Assembly: GCA_910578345.1 (NCBI GenBank)
Contig: CAJTRA010000018.1
Location: forward strand, 1-62,795
Source of the DNA: an uncultured Lachnospiraceae bacterium
GTDB taxonomy: Bacteria; Bacillota; Clostridia; Lachnospirales; Lachnospiraceae
DNA length: 62,795 nt
Direction: 5' to 3'
The position numbers and the translations under genes are program-made. Positions 49,321-57,370 of the stretch are shown piece after piece. Under the pieces are notes generated by a model, which had not been told where the DNA came from, searched no databases, and saw nothing but the letters and a program-made list of their open reading frames with translations. Each line of letters opens with the position of its first letter. Positions within the stretch are counted from its first letter, which is position 1.

Positions 49321-52236
49321 TGTGTATGCCCGCTCATCCATATGCTCGAAATAGAGTTGGTCTTCGAGTATGGCGATTGTGATCTGATCGTTGCTATAGC
49401 GGGCGGCAATGGATTCCAGTTTGTCCAGGACATCTTCCCGCGTCATATCCTGCAGCGTTTCCAGATCTGTTTTTATCCAGAAGTCTTGTATAGCGGCAAC
49501 GACATTGCCGATCAGGCGGTCGCGCCTGCCGACCGAGACTTTGTCTTTCTCGGAAATATGATAGCGGAAAGCATAGTCAAAGCCGCACCAGAGCAGTCCG
49601 TCAGCAGCTTCTTTGCTTAGATGGTAAGAGTAAAAGACCGGGTCTTCTTCTGGGCGTCCCGTCTTTAGATGCTGTATCTGGCAGCGGTTTTCTTCACAGG
49701 AGAGCATCATGGTCAGAGCTATGAAGCGGGACTGTTCTTCTGTTAAGTCGATCAGTGGTTCTTCCTGGAAGGCTTCTTTCCGATAGCAGTCTTCCCGAAT
49801 TCTTTCATAGCTGTCAAAATATGTATTTGCCCAATCCAGAAGGCTGCCGTTGAACTGTGTGAGGGAATGGGACGCGTAGTCCGGGGTCATCAGGGTAAAA
49901 AGGGAGCGGTAGTCTTCTGCAGTTGCACAGTCGTTGATGCGGGGTTCCCGGTCGGAATACAGAGAATCTGTCGCTTTTTTTCTTAAAGCCGTCATTTCCT
50001 GCATCTCCTGTTCGTCTGCCAGCCGCAGACCTGTCAACGTTCCGTTTTCGTAGACGGTGAACAGTTCTATGGCATCCTTGGCATAAGTGCTGATCCCAGA
50101 GTGTTCTGTGATATAAATCTCTGCCTGGGTATCTTGAATTCCGCGGACTTCTTTTCCCTCAAAATAGATTTTGTAGTCGTCGTGCACCGGATCATATGCC
50201 CAGGACAATCCGAAAGGAGCATATGGGCGCAGAACTTTCTCCAGTTGTCTTGTGTGCTCCCGGTTTGCCTGGGCGTGAAGGATCTCGTCTTCCATAAGAA
50301 GAGAAAGCTCTTCCTGTATGGCCAGGAACCGCTGCTGCGCTAAAGCCGTCTGGTGATATTGTTTGGTTTGTTGTTCCAGTTTTGCCACAGTTTCCTGTAC
50401 AAGTTCCTGCTCGATATTTCTTTGAGCCATCAGACGGTCAGTCTCGCCGTCATGTAAGTCGGGAGGCATGTAGACATAATCCACAGTAATTTCTAAGGCG
50501 TCTGAACAAAATGCCGACTGCAGGACATTGATCTTTTCAGAAAGAATGTGATCCATATAAGCTTCATTCGTCAGGCTTCTTACCGCTACATCATCCAAAA
50601 TGGAATGCAGTCCTTCCATCATGCCGGACCGGGCGGCATCGTATTCTCTGAGTGTCAGGCTGTCGGGGCGGTTGATGCGGAGTGTGGCCGTATATTCCAG
50701 AGTAGCAGTATCGCCGGAACCGTCAACAGGAGAGCTGACGGTATAGTTGCTAAACTCTCTGGTCCTCCACCGGTCGCCGGTAAGGGCATTATAGAGATTG
50801 TGGAGGAAGGAGGCCGTTTCATTCTCAAACCTTAAGTCCTCCAGGATCTTGCTTTGTGAAAAGCGCTCCAGAAGGGCAAGCCGTTCTGGCGTATCTACGT
50901 AAGGCCATGCCTTCTGCTGATATTCTGAGACGCTCATATCCAGATAACCATCAAACTGCAGGGAAAACAGTATGTCATATTCTTCTTTGGTAAAATCAGG
51001 GTCAGGCATGGACAGATTCTTCTGAACAGAGGCGGCAGGTGTTTGTGCAGGTTCCAAGGAAGATCCGGTGGGTTCTGTAGCAGAAGTATAGGCGGCGGAG
51101 GTGGCGAAAAAAGCCGCCATGCCGATGATCAGCCCTGTTGCGAACAGGATGACTGGGCGGGAATATTTTTTGGTTTTCATGATTGCGGTAATCCTTTCTT
51201 CGATTGCTGTTTTGCCAAAATGGTTGTATAAGGGTACGAGGCCGCTTTTGCGTGCCTCCAGATCGAGCAGCATGTGCGCATAGGCAGCCTTGTCGGTTTC
51301 TCCAAGCTGATAGATCACTTGTTCATCGCAGGCCAGCTCCAGATCTTTGTTAAACAGAAGATACATTACCCACACAAGAGGGTTGAACCAGTGCAGACAT
51401 AGAGCCAGCGCTATGAGCAGCTTCGTCACGGCATCCAGACGGCGGATGTGTACGATTTCATGGGTGAGGATATAATGCAGACTTGCAGTGTCCTCCCAGG
51501 ATATCTTCTTAGGCAGCAGGATCACAGGACGGAGGATGCCATAAGTCAATGGGGTATCCACCCGGTCTGACTGACGGATGGAAAGACTGCGCCGCATAGG
51601 GTGTGCATCCAGCCATTGTTCCAGCCACTGTCTGGCGTCAGGGTCAGAGACCGGCAGCGCGGTCCGAAACTCCAGTTGACAGCGCAGATAAGAAAACAGG
51701 AAGAATGCTGCGCACAGGAGGACGCCGGTGCAATAGAGAAAGAACAGGACAGCGCTCAAAGGAACAGAGCGGTCCGCCTGATTGAACGATGGGGGTGCTG
51801 CCGTCTGCGTCTGTGCGCCGGAAGCTTTGATGCCGGCTGACGCAGAAGATTCTGCGGACGATGCAGTGTCATGCTTCCTGGCTTGTTCCGGGATCTGCGA
51901 AGAAAAGGATTCCGCAGATGATGATGGCGTCCATGTGGAAGCAGTTTTGCCGGACCGTTCCGGTGCAGATACAGCCGGGAAAGCTTCGTCAGAGATCTCC
52001 TTGATCAAAATACCGGAGGGCATCTGCCTTAGCATGGAGGCAGGCATATTCCGGCAAAGCAGAGTATAGACGCTAAACGGAGATGAAATGGTAAAAGGCA
52101 CGAGCAGACGAAACAGAACAAGCCCCCATAGAATCAGGAAAGTCTGTTTGGGCAGCCGGGTAACGGTCAAGGCCCGGATCAACAGGACGGCCAGGATCAG
52201 AACGGCTCCGGAGATAGTCATTTGCAATAATGTCAT
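49312..52236 (-). CDS. BlaR1/MecR1-type M56 membrane metallopeptidase with large C-terminal region
   Basis: A 974-residue sensor-protease. The N-terminal part has four TM helices with a long Ser/Ala-rich insertion (~85-160). The zinc-protease motif is ILTHEIVHIRRLDA (HExxH), followed by LACDEQVIYQLGETDKAAYA. A last TM segment (~357-377) leads into a ~590-residue extracellular region with no penicillin-binding-like motifs that I can see, so the signal is probably not a beta-lactam. On sensing, such proteins cleave their BlaI partner. Start: ATG at 52236 after AAGGGG, 50 nt after the BlaI gene. Confidence 0.88.
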   Translation of the reverse strand: MTLLQMTISGAVLILAVLLIRALTVTRLPKQTFLILWGLVLFRLLVPFTISSPFSVYTLLCRNMPASMLRQMPSGILIKEISDEAFPAVSAPERSGKTASTWTPSSSAESFSSQIPEQARKHDTASSAESSASAGIKASGAQTQTAAPPSFNQADRSVPLSAVLFFLYCTGVLLCAAFFLFSYLRCQLEFRTALPVSDPDARQWLEQWLDAHPMRRSLSIRQSDRVDTPLTYGILRPVILLPKKISWEDTASLHYILTHEIVHIRRLDAVTKLLIALALCLHWFNPLVWVMYLLFNKDLELACDEQVIYQLGETDKAAYAHMLLDLEARKSGLVPLYNHFGKTAIEERITAIMKTKKYSRPVILFATGLIIGMAAFFATSAAYTSATEPTGSSLEPAQTPAASVQKNLSMPDPDFTKEEYDILFSLQFDGYLDMSVSEYQQKAWPYVDTPERLALLERFSQSKILEDLRFENETASFLHNLYNALTGDRWRTREFSNYTVSSPVDGSGDTATLEYTATLRINRPDSLTLREYDAARSGMMEGLHSILDDVAVRSLTNEAYMDHILSEKINVLQSAFCSDALEITVDYVYMPPDLHDGETDRLMAQRNIEQELVQETVAKLEQQTKQYHQTALAQQRFLAIQEELSLLMEDEILHAQANREHTRQLEKVLRPYAPFGLSWAYDPVHDDYKIYFEGKEVRGIQDTQAEIYITEHSGISTYAKDAIELFTVYENGTLTGLRLADEQEMQEMTALRKKATDSLYSDREPRINDCATAEDYRSLFTLMTPDYASHSLTQFNGSLLDWANTYFDSYERIREDCYRKEAFQEEPLIDLTEEQSRFIALTMMLSCEENRCQIQHLKTGRPEEDPVFYSYHLSKEAADGLLWCGFDYAFRYHISEKDKVSVGRRDRLIGNVVAAIQDFWIKTDLETLQDMTREDVLDKLESIAARYSNDQITIAILEDQLYFEHMDERAYTLP

Positions 52237-52286
52237 AGAGATACCCCTTTCATGTCGTCATACAAAAAACGCGATTCTGTTGTTTC

Positions 52287-52646
52287 CTATTCCAGATCTC
52301 CAATGATCTGCCGTAATTTCTCAATCTGTCCGGCAGAGAGTTTCTTACGGCCGAGAAGGGCAGCAAACAGCTTGTCGGCAGAACCGTCATAGATCTTGTT
52401 GATCAGCTCGGTAGTCTCTGCTTCCTGGACGTCTTCTTTCGGAATCAGTGCATGGCACATAAAGTTTGGTTCAGAACGCCTGATCGCACCCTTTTTCATA
52501 CAGCGTTTGATCAGGGTATAGGTGGTGTTCATGTTCCAGCCGACCTCCTCTTTCAACACATCGGAAATATGTTTCGCGGTGGCGTCTCCTTCGCGCCAGA
52601 GTACATCCATCACCTTTAATTCAGAATCAAAAAGTTTGAGGTCCAT
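52287..52646 (-). CDS. BlaI/MecI/CopY family repressor
   Basis: A 119-residue winged-helix repressor. N-terminal FDSELKVMDVLWREGDATAKHI, recognition region NMNTTYTLIKRCMKKGAIRR and a C-terminal dimerisation helix match BlaI. The BlaR1-like protease encoded downstream should inactivate it by cleavage. Start: ATG at 52646 after GGAAAGGAG. A 16-bp inverted repeat overlapping its promoter is the expected operator. Confidence 0.95.
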   Translation of the reverse strand: MDLKLFDSELKVMDVLWREGDATAKHISDVLKEEVGWNMNTTYTLIKRCMKKGAIRRSEPNFMCHALIPKEDVQEAETTELINKIYDGSADKLFAALLGRKKLSAGQIEKLRQIIGDLE

Positions 52647-52677
52647 AAAAGATCAGCTCCTTTCCAAAGTTACGATC

Positions 52678-52736
52678 ACAAGACTGGAGTAGTGTGAAGA
52701 TGATTCTATACTACTGCAGTCTTGTAAACGTGTCAA
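52678..52736 (-). promoter_or_regulatory. Promoter and dyad operator of the BlaI-BlaR1 operon
   Basis: On the minus strand: TTGACA (52736-52731), 17-bp spacer, TAGTAT (52713-52708). Overlapping it are inverted arms ACAAGACTGGAGTAGT (52678-52693) and ACTACTGCAGTCTTGT (52710-52725), matching at 15 of 16 positions, with a 16-bp spacer. The ACTAC core resembles BlaI/MecI boxes. Confidence 0.88.
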
Positions 52737-52777
52737 GTATAAATTAATGGAAGCAGCAGGGAACTGCTTAAAGTGAT

Positions 52778-52807
52778 TGACCTGAAATCTCTTTTTGTGC
52801 TATATTT
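52778..52807 (+). promoter_or_regulatory. Promoter before the GNAT-like acyltransferase
   Basis: TTGACC (52778-52783), 18-bp spacer, TATATT (52802-52807). The leader contains a small hairpin CGCCG/CGGCG before the gene at 52876. Confidence 0.65.
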
Positions 52808-52875
52808 CAGATAATATTAAGCGCCGTTTCTTATGTCGGCGGCGATCGTATAGACTGTGAAAGGAATGAATAAAG

Positions 52876-53703
52876 ATGATGGAACGAAAAGAGTTATATG
52901 AATTGATTGGCCTGCAGGAGGAGGTTATCTGCCGGCTGCAGGCGATCGAAGAGGAAGTTGATCTGGCGCAGATCGATCCGCTGCTTTCCCGGCTGATGGA
53001 TCAGAAGACAATGGAAAAGGCTTATGAGGAATTGAAAGCGGTTCTGGATGAAGATGAGGAGCAGATGCGGATGCTGTACTGCCAGTTGGAGTGTGTCAGA
53101 CGTGTGTGGGACCGCTATCGGCAAAAGGGGATTTCGAAGGTTGTTTATGCAGATACCATGAAATGTTTTACAAGATTCCTTGGAGAGTGTGAGCAGAAAA
53201 ACGGACGGATGTTTTTTGACCGGGGCTGGTGGACCTACCGCCAGATCAGCATGAAAATTTTCCGCATTGGGGCGCTGGAATATGAATTTTGTGATGGGGA
53301 CGAGGCGGGGATGACTGCGGTTCATATCCCGTCGGATGCAGATCTGTCTGCGGCGTCGGTGCAGCAGTCTTTGGCGGAATCCAGGACATTTTTTACAACC
53401 TTTTATCCGGACTGCGGGCATGATAAGTATATCTGCAATTCCTGGCTTCTTTCACCGGTCTTAAGAAGCCTGCTGCCGGAAGGATCCAGGATCGCCGCTT
53501 TTCAGGACCGTTTCGAGATCACAGAAGTTGAAAAAGATAGCCGGGAATATGTAGAGTGGCTCTTCCAGTCACCTCTGGAAACAGAGAATGAGAATCTGCC
53601 GGCGCAGACCAGTCTGCAGAGAAAGGCAAAAGAGCTGATGCTGGCGGGAGGAAATATTGGGTCTGCCTATGGGATCCTGAAAGAATACGGTGACATAACA
53701 TAG
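52876..53703 (+). CDS. Acyltransferase-domain protein (DUF5596 / GNAT-like C-terminal domain)
   Basis: A 275-residue cytoplasmic protein. The N-terminal ~110 residues are helical and acidic. The C-terminal ~150 residues resemble the GNAT-like C-terminal domain seen with DUF5596: GALEYEF, VHIPSDADLS, SLAESRTFFTTFYPDCG, and YICNSWLLSPVLRSLLPEGS. Substrate unknown. Start: ATG at 52876 (ATGATG), after GAAAGGAATG. It stands alone downstream of its own promoter. Confidence 0.75.
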   Translation: MMERKELYELIGLQEEVICRLQAIEEEVDLAQIDPLLSRLMDQKTMEKAYEELKAVLDEDEEQMRMLYCQLECVRRVWDRYRQKGISKVVYADTMKCFTRFLGECEQKNGRMFFDRGWWTYRQISMKIFRIGALEYEFCDGDEAGMTAVHIPSDADLSAASVQQSLAESRTFFTTFYPDCGHDKYICNSWLLSPVLRSLLPEGSRIAAFQDRFEITEVEKDSREYVEWLFQSPLETENENLPAQTSLQRKAKELMLAGGNIGSAYGILKEYGDIT

Positions 53704-53743
53704 AAAAAACGATGAAAATATGCGGTAAAATGCAGAACATATC

Positions 53744-53772
53744 TTGCTTTTTCAGAGAGAGTGGTGTATTAT
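53744..53772 (+). promoter_or_regulatory. Promoter of the secreted repeat protein
   Basis: TTGCTT (53744-53749), 17-bp spacer, TATTAT (53767-53772). The leader is ~45 nt and carries GGAGGT before the ATG at 53824. Confidence 0.6.
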
Positions 53773-53823
53773 GAGTTTACATAATCTGAAAACCTACTTT
53801 GTGATATTTTATGGAGGTACATA

Positions 53824-54906
53824 ATGAAAAAGCATAGAGTTACGAAGCTTACCGCGGCGCTTTTTCTTGTATGCGGAATACGGATGGCCATGCCGGTTTC
53901 GATGGAGGTATGGGCGGCGGAGACGGTTACGGTACAGGGAAGCATTATGTCCGGGACGACGAATGATTTATTGAAGCTTTCCACGCAGGAAGGCAATATG
54001 GAGATTAAGATCGACAGTGGAACGGACGCCAGCGCCTGCAAGGTGTTGCTGCCGGGAAAACAGGTTGTTGTCTCGGTGTCACATGGTACAGACGGTTATC
54101 TGCATGCGGCTAAGATCACTTCAGGCGCACAGACAGAATCTTTTACACTGGATTCTTCTTCGAATGCTACGATCACAGGGACGATCAGTGAGAAATCGCA
54201 GGAAGATGTACTCTGTGTGAACACGAAACAGGGAGAGATGCAGATCAAGCTGGATCCTTCCACGGATATGAGCGGTTGTTCGGTTCTGGTCGTCAACAGA
54301 ACCTATACGATCACCTGTGCGAGGGGTTCGGATGCCTATATGCATGCTACCGCGATTGCTGATGCAGCATCTGGCGCAAACAGCAGTGTGGAGAACGGAG
54401 CGCAGACGGCATCATCCTCTCTGACGCCGTCGCCGGCATCGGTCGTCACTGCCTCTACATCGACAGTGACCGGCAAGGTGGATCGGAAGACAGAGGAAGG
54501 ACTTTTGTATCTCTCCACCGTCTATGGGGAGATGCAGGTGGTCATCGACAGCAATACAGATACCAGGAACGGCATGTTTATGATGCCGGGCCGGGAGATA
54601 ACCGTTACGGTCTATCGAGGTTCCGACGCCTATATGCATGCGGCGGTCATTACAGGAGCGAAAGACACCGTAGTGCCGGCGTCAGTGGATACTTCCTCAA
54701 CTTCCACGGTCAGTGGGACGGTAAACGCCAGATCCAACGAGAACATGCTCTATCTGCAGACGAAATGGGGTGAGATGGAGCTTAAGCTGGATACGGTGAA
54801 GAGCATGACCGGATACAAGATCCTGACGGAAGACAGAAAGGTGACAGTGACTTGCGCACGGGGTGCGGACGCATACATGCATGTTGTGGATCTTGCAGGG
54901 AATTAG
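53824..54906 (+). CDS. Secreted protein with four ~65-residue beta repeats
   Basis: A 360-residue protein with a signal peptide (~1-32, cleavage near VWAAET). Four copies of a ~65-residue unit follow at about 35-99, 115-179, 213-277 and 294-358. Each has the pattern TVxGxV, then a Tyr/Leu strand, GEMxxKxD, a divergent middle and a closing TCARGSDAYMHA. Units are joined by Ser/Thr-rich linkers. The size and strand pattern suggest an OB-like beta barrel, but the fold is inferred. No LPXTG or lipobox, so it is released or loosely bound. Start: ATG at 53824 after GGAGGT. Function unknown. Confidence 0.75.
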   Translation: MKKHRVTKLTAALFLVCGIRMAMPVSMEVWAAETVTVQGSIMSGTTNDLLKLSTQEGNMEIKIDSGTDASACKVLLPGKQVVVSVSHGTDGYLHAAKITSGAQTESFTLDSSSNATITGTISEKSQEDVLCVNTKQGEMQIKLDPSTDMSGCSVLVVNRTYTITCARGSDAYMHATAIADAASGANSSVENGAQTASSSLTPSPASVVTASTSTVTGKVDRKTEEGLLYLSTVYGEMQVVIDSNTDTRNGMFMMPGREITVTVYRGSDAYMHAAVITGAKDTVVPASVDTSSTSTVSGTVNARSNENMLYLQTKWGEMELKLDTVKSMTGYKILTEDRKVTVTCARGADAYMHVVDLAGN

Positions 54907-54917
54907 GAATTTATAAG

Positions 54918-54946
54918 AAATTTGAGATTCCGCTTAGCGGAATGAT
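54918..54946 (+). repeat. Short palindrome sharing a 12-base motif with the 34 kb hairpin element
   Basis: TTTGAGATTCCGCTTAGCGG continues into AATGATA; ATTCCGC/GCGGAAT pairs. The bases TTTGAGATTCCG also begin the third hairpin at 34162. Possibly a fragment of the same repeat family, or chance. Confidence 0.35.
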
Positions 54947-54962
54947 ATAAGTTCGTGTGGTG

Positions 54963-55010
54963 AATACCGCAGAGTGGATATAGACAGAATATTCATTTTG
55001 CGGTATTTTT
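54963..55010 (+). terminator. Terminator after the secreted repeat protein
   Basis: Stem AATACCGC/GCGGTATT (54963-54970 with 55000-55007) with a long loop containing a second small palindrome, followed by TTTTT. Confidence 0.7.
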
Positions 55011-55068
55011 ATGATAGGGAATATGATAAATTTTGGTTGGAAGCTGTTTGTGAGAGAGTGAGGGAATC

Positions 55069-56010
55069 ATGGCTGGACAGGAAATATATACAACGATAGA
55101 AAGGCTAAGGGAGAATATTAATCATGTCTTCATCGGCAAGGAAGCGGTAGTTGAGGATTTGCTGGTGTGTCTGCTGGCAGGCGGACATGTTCTGCTGGAG
55201 GATGTGCCGGGCGTAGGGAAGACGACGCTGGCAGGAGTGTTAGCCAGAGCGACGTCCTGCAGCTTCGGGCGGATACAGTTTACGCCGGATACGCTGCCGG
55301 GGGATGTATCCGGCGTCTCAATCTATAATATGAAGTCAGGGGAATTTGAGTACCGGGCCGGCGCTGTCATGAGTCAGATTCTGTTGGCGGATGAGATTAA
55401 CAGGACTTCACCTAAGACACAGGCCAGTCTTTTGGAGGCGATGGCAGAAGGGCAGGTGACAGTGGATGGCGTGATACATGAGCTGCCCCGGCCTTTTATG
55501 GTAATCGCTACCCAGAACCCGGTAGAGTTTCTTGGAACCTATCCACTGCCGGAGGCACAGATGGACCGATTTATGATGCGGCTTTCCATCGGCTATCCAG
55601 AGCGGGAGCAGGAGATCCGGATGGCAGAAGCTTTCCTGCAAGGAGAGACGCCGGACAGGGTGCAGACGGTATGCAGTGCAGCGGAAGTGATGGAGATGAA
55701 AGAAGCGGCGGCCAGTGTCAGCGTCAGTTCTGCACTGCTTGCGTATATGGAGGATATTGTGGATCTGACCAGGCAGGAGGAGCGTTTTGTTCTTGGGGCA
55801 AGCCCGCGGGCGCTGCTTTCCCTGATGCGGGCTTCCCAGAGCAGGGCGCTTGTGCTTGGCAGGGATTTTGTGAAGCCGGATGATGTAAAGGCAGTGGCGA
55901 TGCAGGTGCTTTTGCATCGGCTGGTGCTGGCCACGGATGCGAAGCTGCGCAAAGAGAATGCGGAAAACATTTTGAAAAGTCTTATCCTTAAGGCGAAGAT
56001 ACCTGTCTGA
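55069..56010 (+). CDS. MoxR-type AAA+ ATPase
   Basis: A 313-residue AAA+ chaperone-like ATPase. Walker A is DVPGVGKTTLA, Walker B is ILLADEINRTSPKTQ, and sensor motifs include VIATQNPVEFLGTYPLPEAQ and GASPRALLSLMRA. MoxR proteins act with DUF58/VWA partners in assembling or activating protein complexes. Start: ATG at 55069 (GAGAGTGAGGGA upstream). First of three genes MoxR, DUF58 and transglutaminase, the standard order. Confidence 0.96.
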   Translation: MAGQEIYTTIERLRENINHVFIGKEAVVEDLLVCLLAGGHVLLEDVPGVGKTTLAGVLARATSCSFGRIQFTPDTLPGDVSGVSIYNMKSGEFEYRAGAVMSQILLADEINRTSPKTQASLLEAMAEGQVTVDGVIHELPRPFMVIATQNPVEFLGTYPLPEAQMDRFMMRLSIGYPEREQEIRMAEAFLQGETPDRVQTVCSAAEVMEMKEAAASVSVSSALLAYMEDIVDLTRQEERFVLGASPRALLSLMRASQSRALVLGRDFVKPDDVKAVAMQVLLHRLVLATDAKLRKENAENILKSLILKAKIPV

Positions 56011-56122
56011 ATTGGGAGCAGATGATAGGCGCAGAGCCGCAACAGGAAGACGGAGGCTGAACTGGTAGACTGCCCAGAGTCGGAAGCAGAAATTTGATAT
56101 GTTGTATAACTATTAGGAAAGA

Positions 56123-57370
56123 ATGATGCGATCAAGAATGGAAATGGCGATGAAAGACAGGGAGAAAGAAACAGAGAAAAAAAGGTCAGACGCCGGTAGT
56201 GGTATGATACTGCGAAGATGGGTTTTACTCGGATTGTGGATTCTTTCCCTAATTACGATCAGCTTCTACGGGGGAGCAGTCAGCTATGGCTTCTTTTTCG
56301 GGGTGACGTTTGTGCCGGTGGTGGCGGTGGTCTATCTGTTGTGTGTCTATTTCCGGTTTAAGATTTACCAGAGACTGGAGAGCAGGAATGTGGTGTGCGG
56401 ACAGCCGGTGCCTTACTTTTTCGTATTGCAGAATGATGATCATTTCGCATTTACGAGTGTGGGCGTTCGGTTGTTTTCCTCCTTTTCCTTTGTAGAAAAG
56501 CTGCCTGACGGGATTTCCTATGAGCTGCTGCCGGGGGATCAGTATACTTTTGAGACGAAACTTGTCTGTAAATACCGGGGAGAATATGAGGTCGGGGTCA
56601 AGGAGATTGTGATCACGGATTTCCTGCGGCTGTTCCAGGTAAGCTACAGAGTGCCGGAGACGATCAAGGCGCTGGTCATGCCGAGGGTCGTTAGGGTCGA
56701 TGAGCTGCGGTGCATTGCAGATGTCCAGGCTCTTTTGCAGCGGGAGATAGATCGGGTGCAGACGGAACCTGATGTGGTGGTGCGGGAATATGTGCCGGGG
56801 GATGCATTAAAGCAGATCCACTGGAAAGCGACCGCCAGGGCGCAGGCGTTGAAAGTAAGAACCCGTACCGGGGAGGAAAAGGCAGGAATTGCGATCCTGT
56901 GTGATACGAAACGGTACAGTGCTGATAAAAGGGAGCATCTGCCTTTGGAAAACAAGATGCTGGAGGTGCTTTTAGCGCTCACGGTCTATTTTGCCAATCA
57001 AAACATGGCTTGTGAGATCTGCTATGGACAGCGGGGCATGGTGCGTTGTCATGTGCAGGATCTGAAAGATTTCGATGTTTTTTACAGACAGGCGGCCGGG
57101 ATTGATTTCGCGAAAGAAGAATCGGTGGAGGAGATGGGAAGGAAAGCTCTGACAGGCGGCGTGTGGCAGGATTGCAGAATCCTTTTTTTCGTGCTGCATG
57201 AATGGTCAGATGTCGTCTGGGAAATGGCAGAGCAGATCTGTGCGGGCGGAGGGATCACAGTGTTGTGTCTGGTGACGGATCAGAATATGGATGAGTATCT
57301 TAGGCTTGGCAGTGTGAGAAAACGGATCGTAGTGATTCCCGTGGAAGCGGAATTGGAGGGGAAGTTGTAA
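56123..57370 (+). CDS. DUF58 domain membrane protein
   Basis: A 415-residue protein with two N-terminal TM helices (~30-75), an extracytoplasmic or cytoplasmic beta region, and the DUF58 signature VVREYVPGDALKQIHWKATARAQ followed by a VWA-like fold. Partner of MoxR ATPases. The N terminus is highly charged (KDREKETEKKRSD). Start: ATG at 56123; the next codon is also ATG. Its stop codon overlaps the start of the transglutaminase gene by one base (TAATG). Confidence 0.92.
   Translation: MMRSRMEMAMKDREKETEKKRSDAGSGMILRRWVLLGLWILSLITISFYGGAVSYGFFFGVTFVPVVAVVYLLCVYFRFKIYQRLESRNVVCGQPVPYFFVLQNDDHFAFTSVGVRLFSSFSFVEKLPDGISYELLPGDQYTFETKLVCKYRGEYEVGVKEIVITDFLRLFQVSYRVPETIKALVMPRVVRVDELRCIADVQALLQREIDRVQTEPDVVVREYVPGDALKQIHWKATARAQALKVRTRTGEEKAGIAILCDTKRYSADKREHLPLENKMLEVLLALTVYFANQNMACEICYGQRGMVRCHVQDLKDFDVFYRQAAGIDFAKEESVEEMGRKALTGGVWQDCRILFFVLHEWSDVVWEMAEQICAGGGITVLCLVTDQNMDEYLRLGSVRKRIVVIPVEAELEGKL

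Noticed and set aside
53771..53824. 17-codon ORF ending on the start of the secreted repeat protein (TAATG)
   Set aside because: Its ATG overlaps the likely -10 box, so it would not be transcribed.
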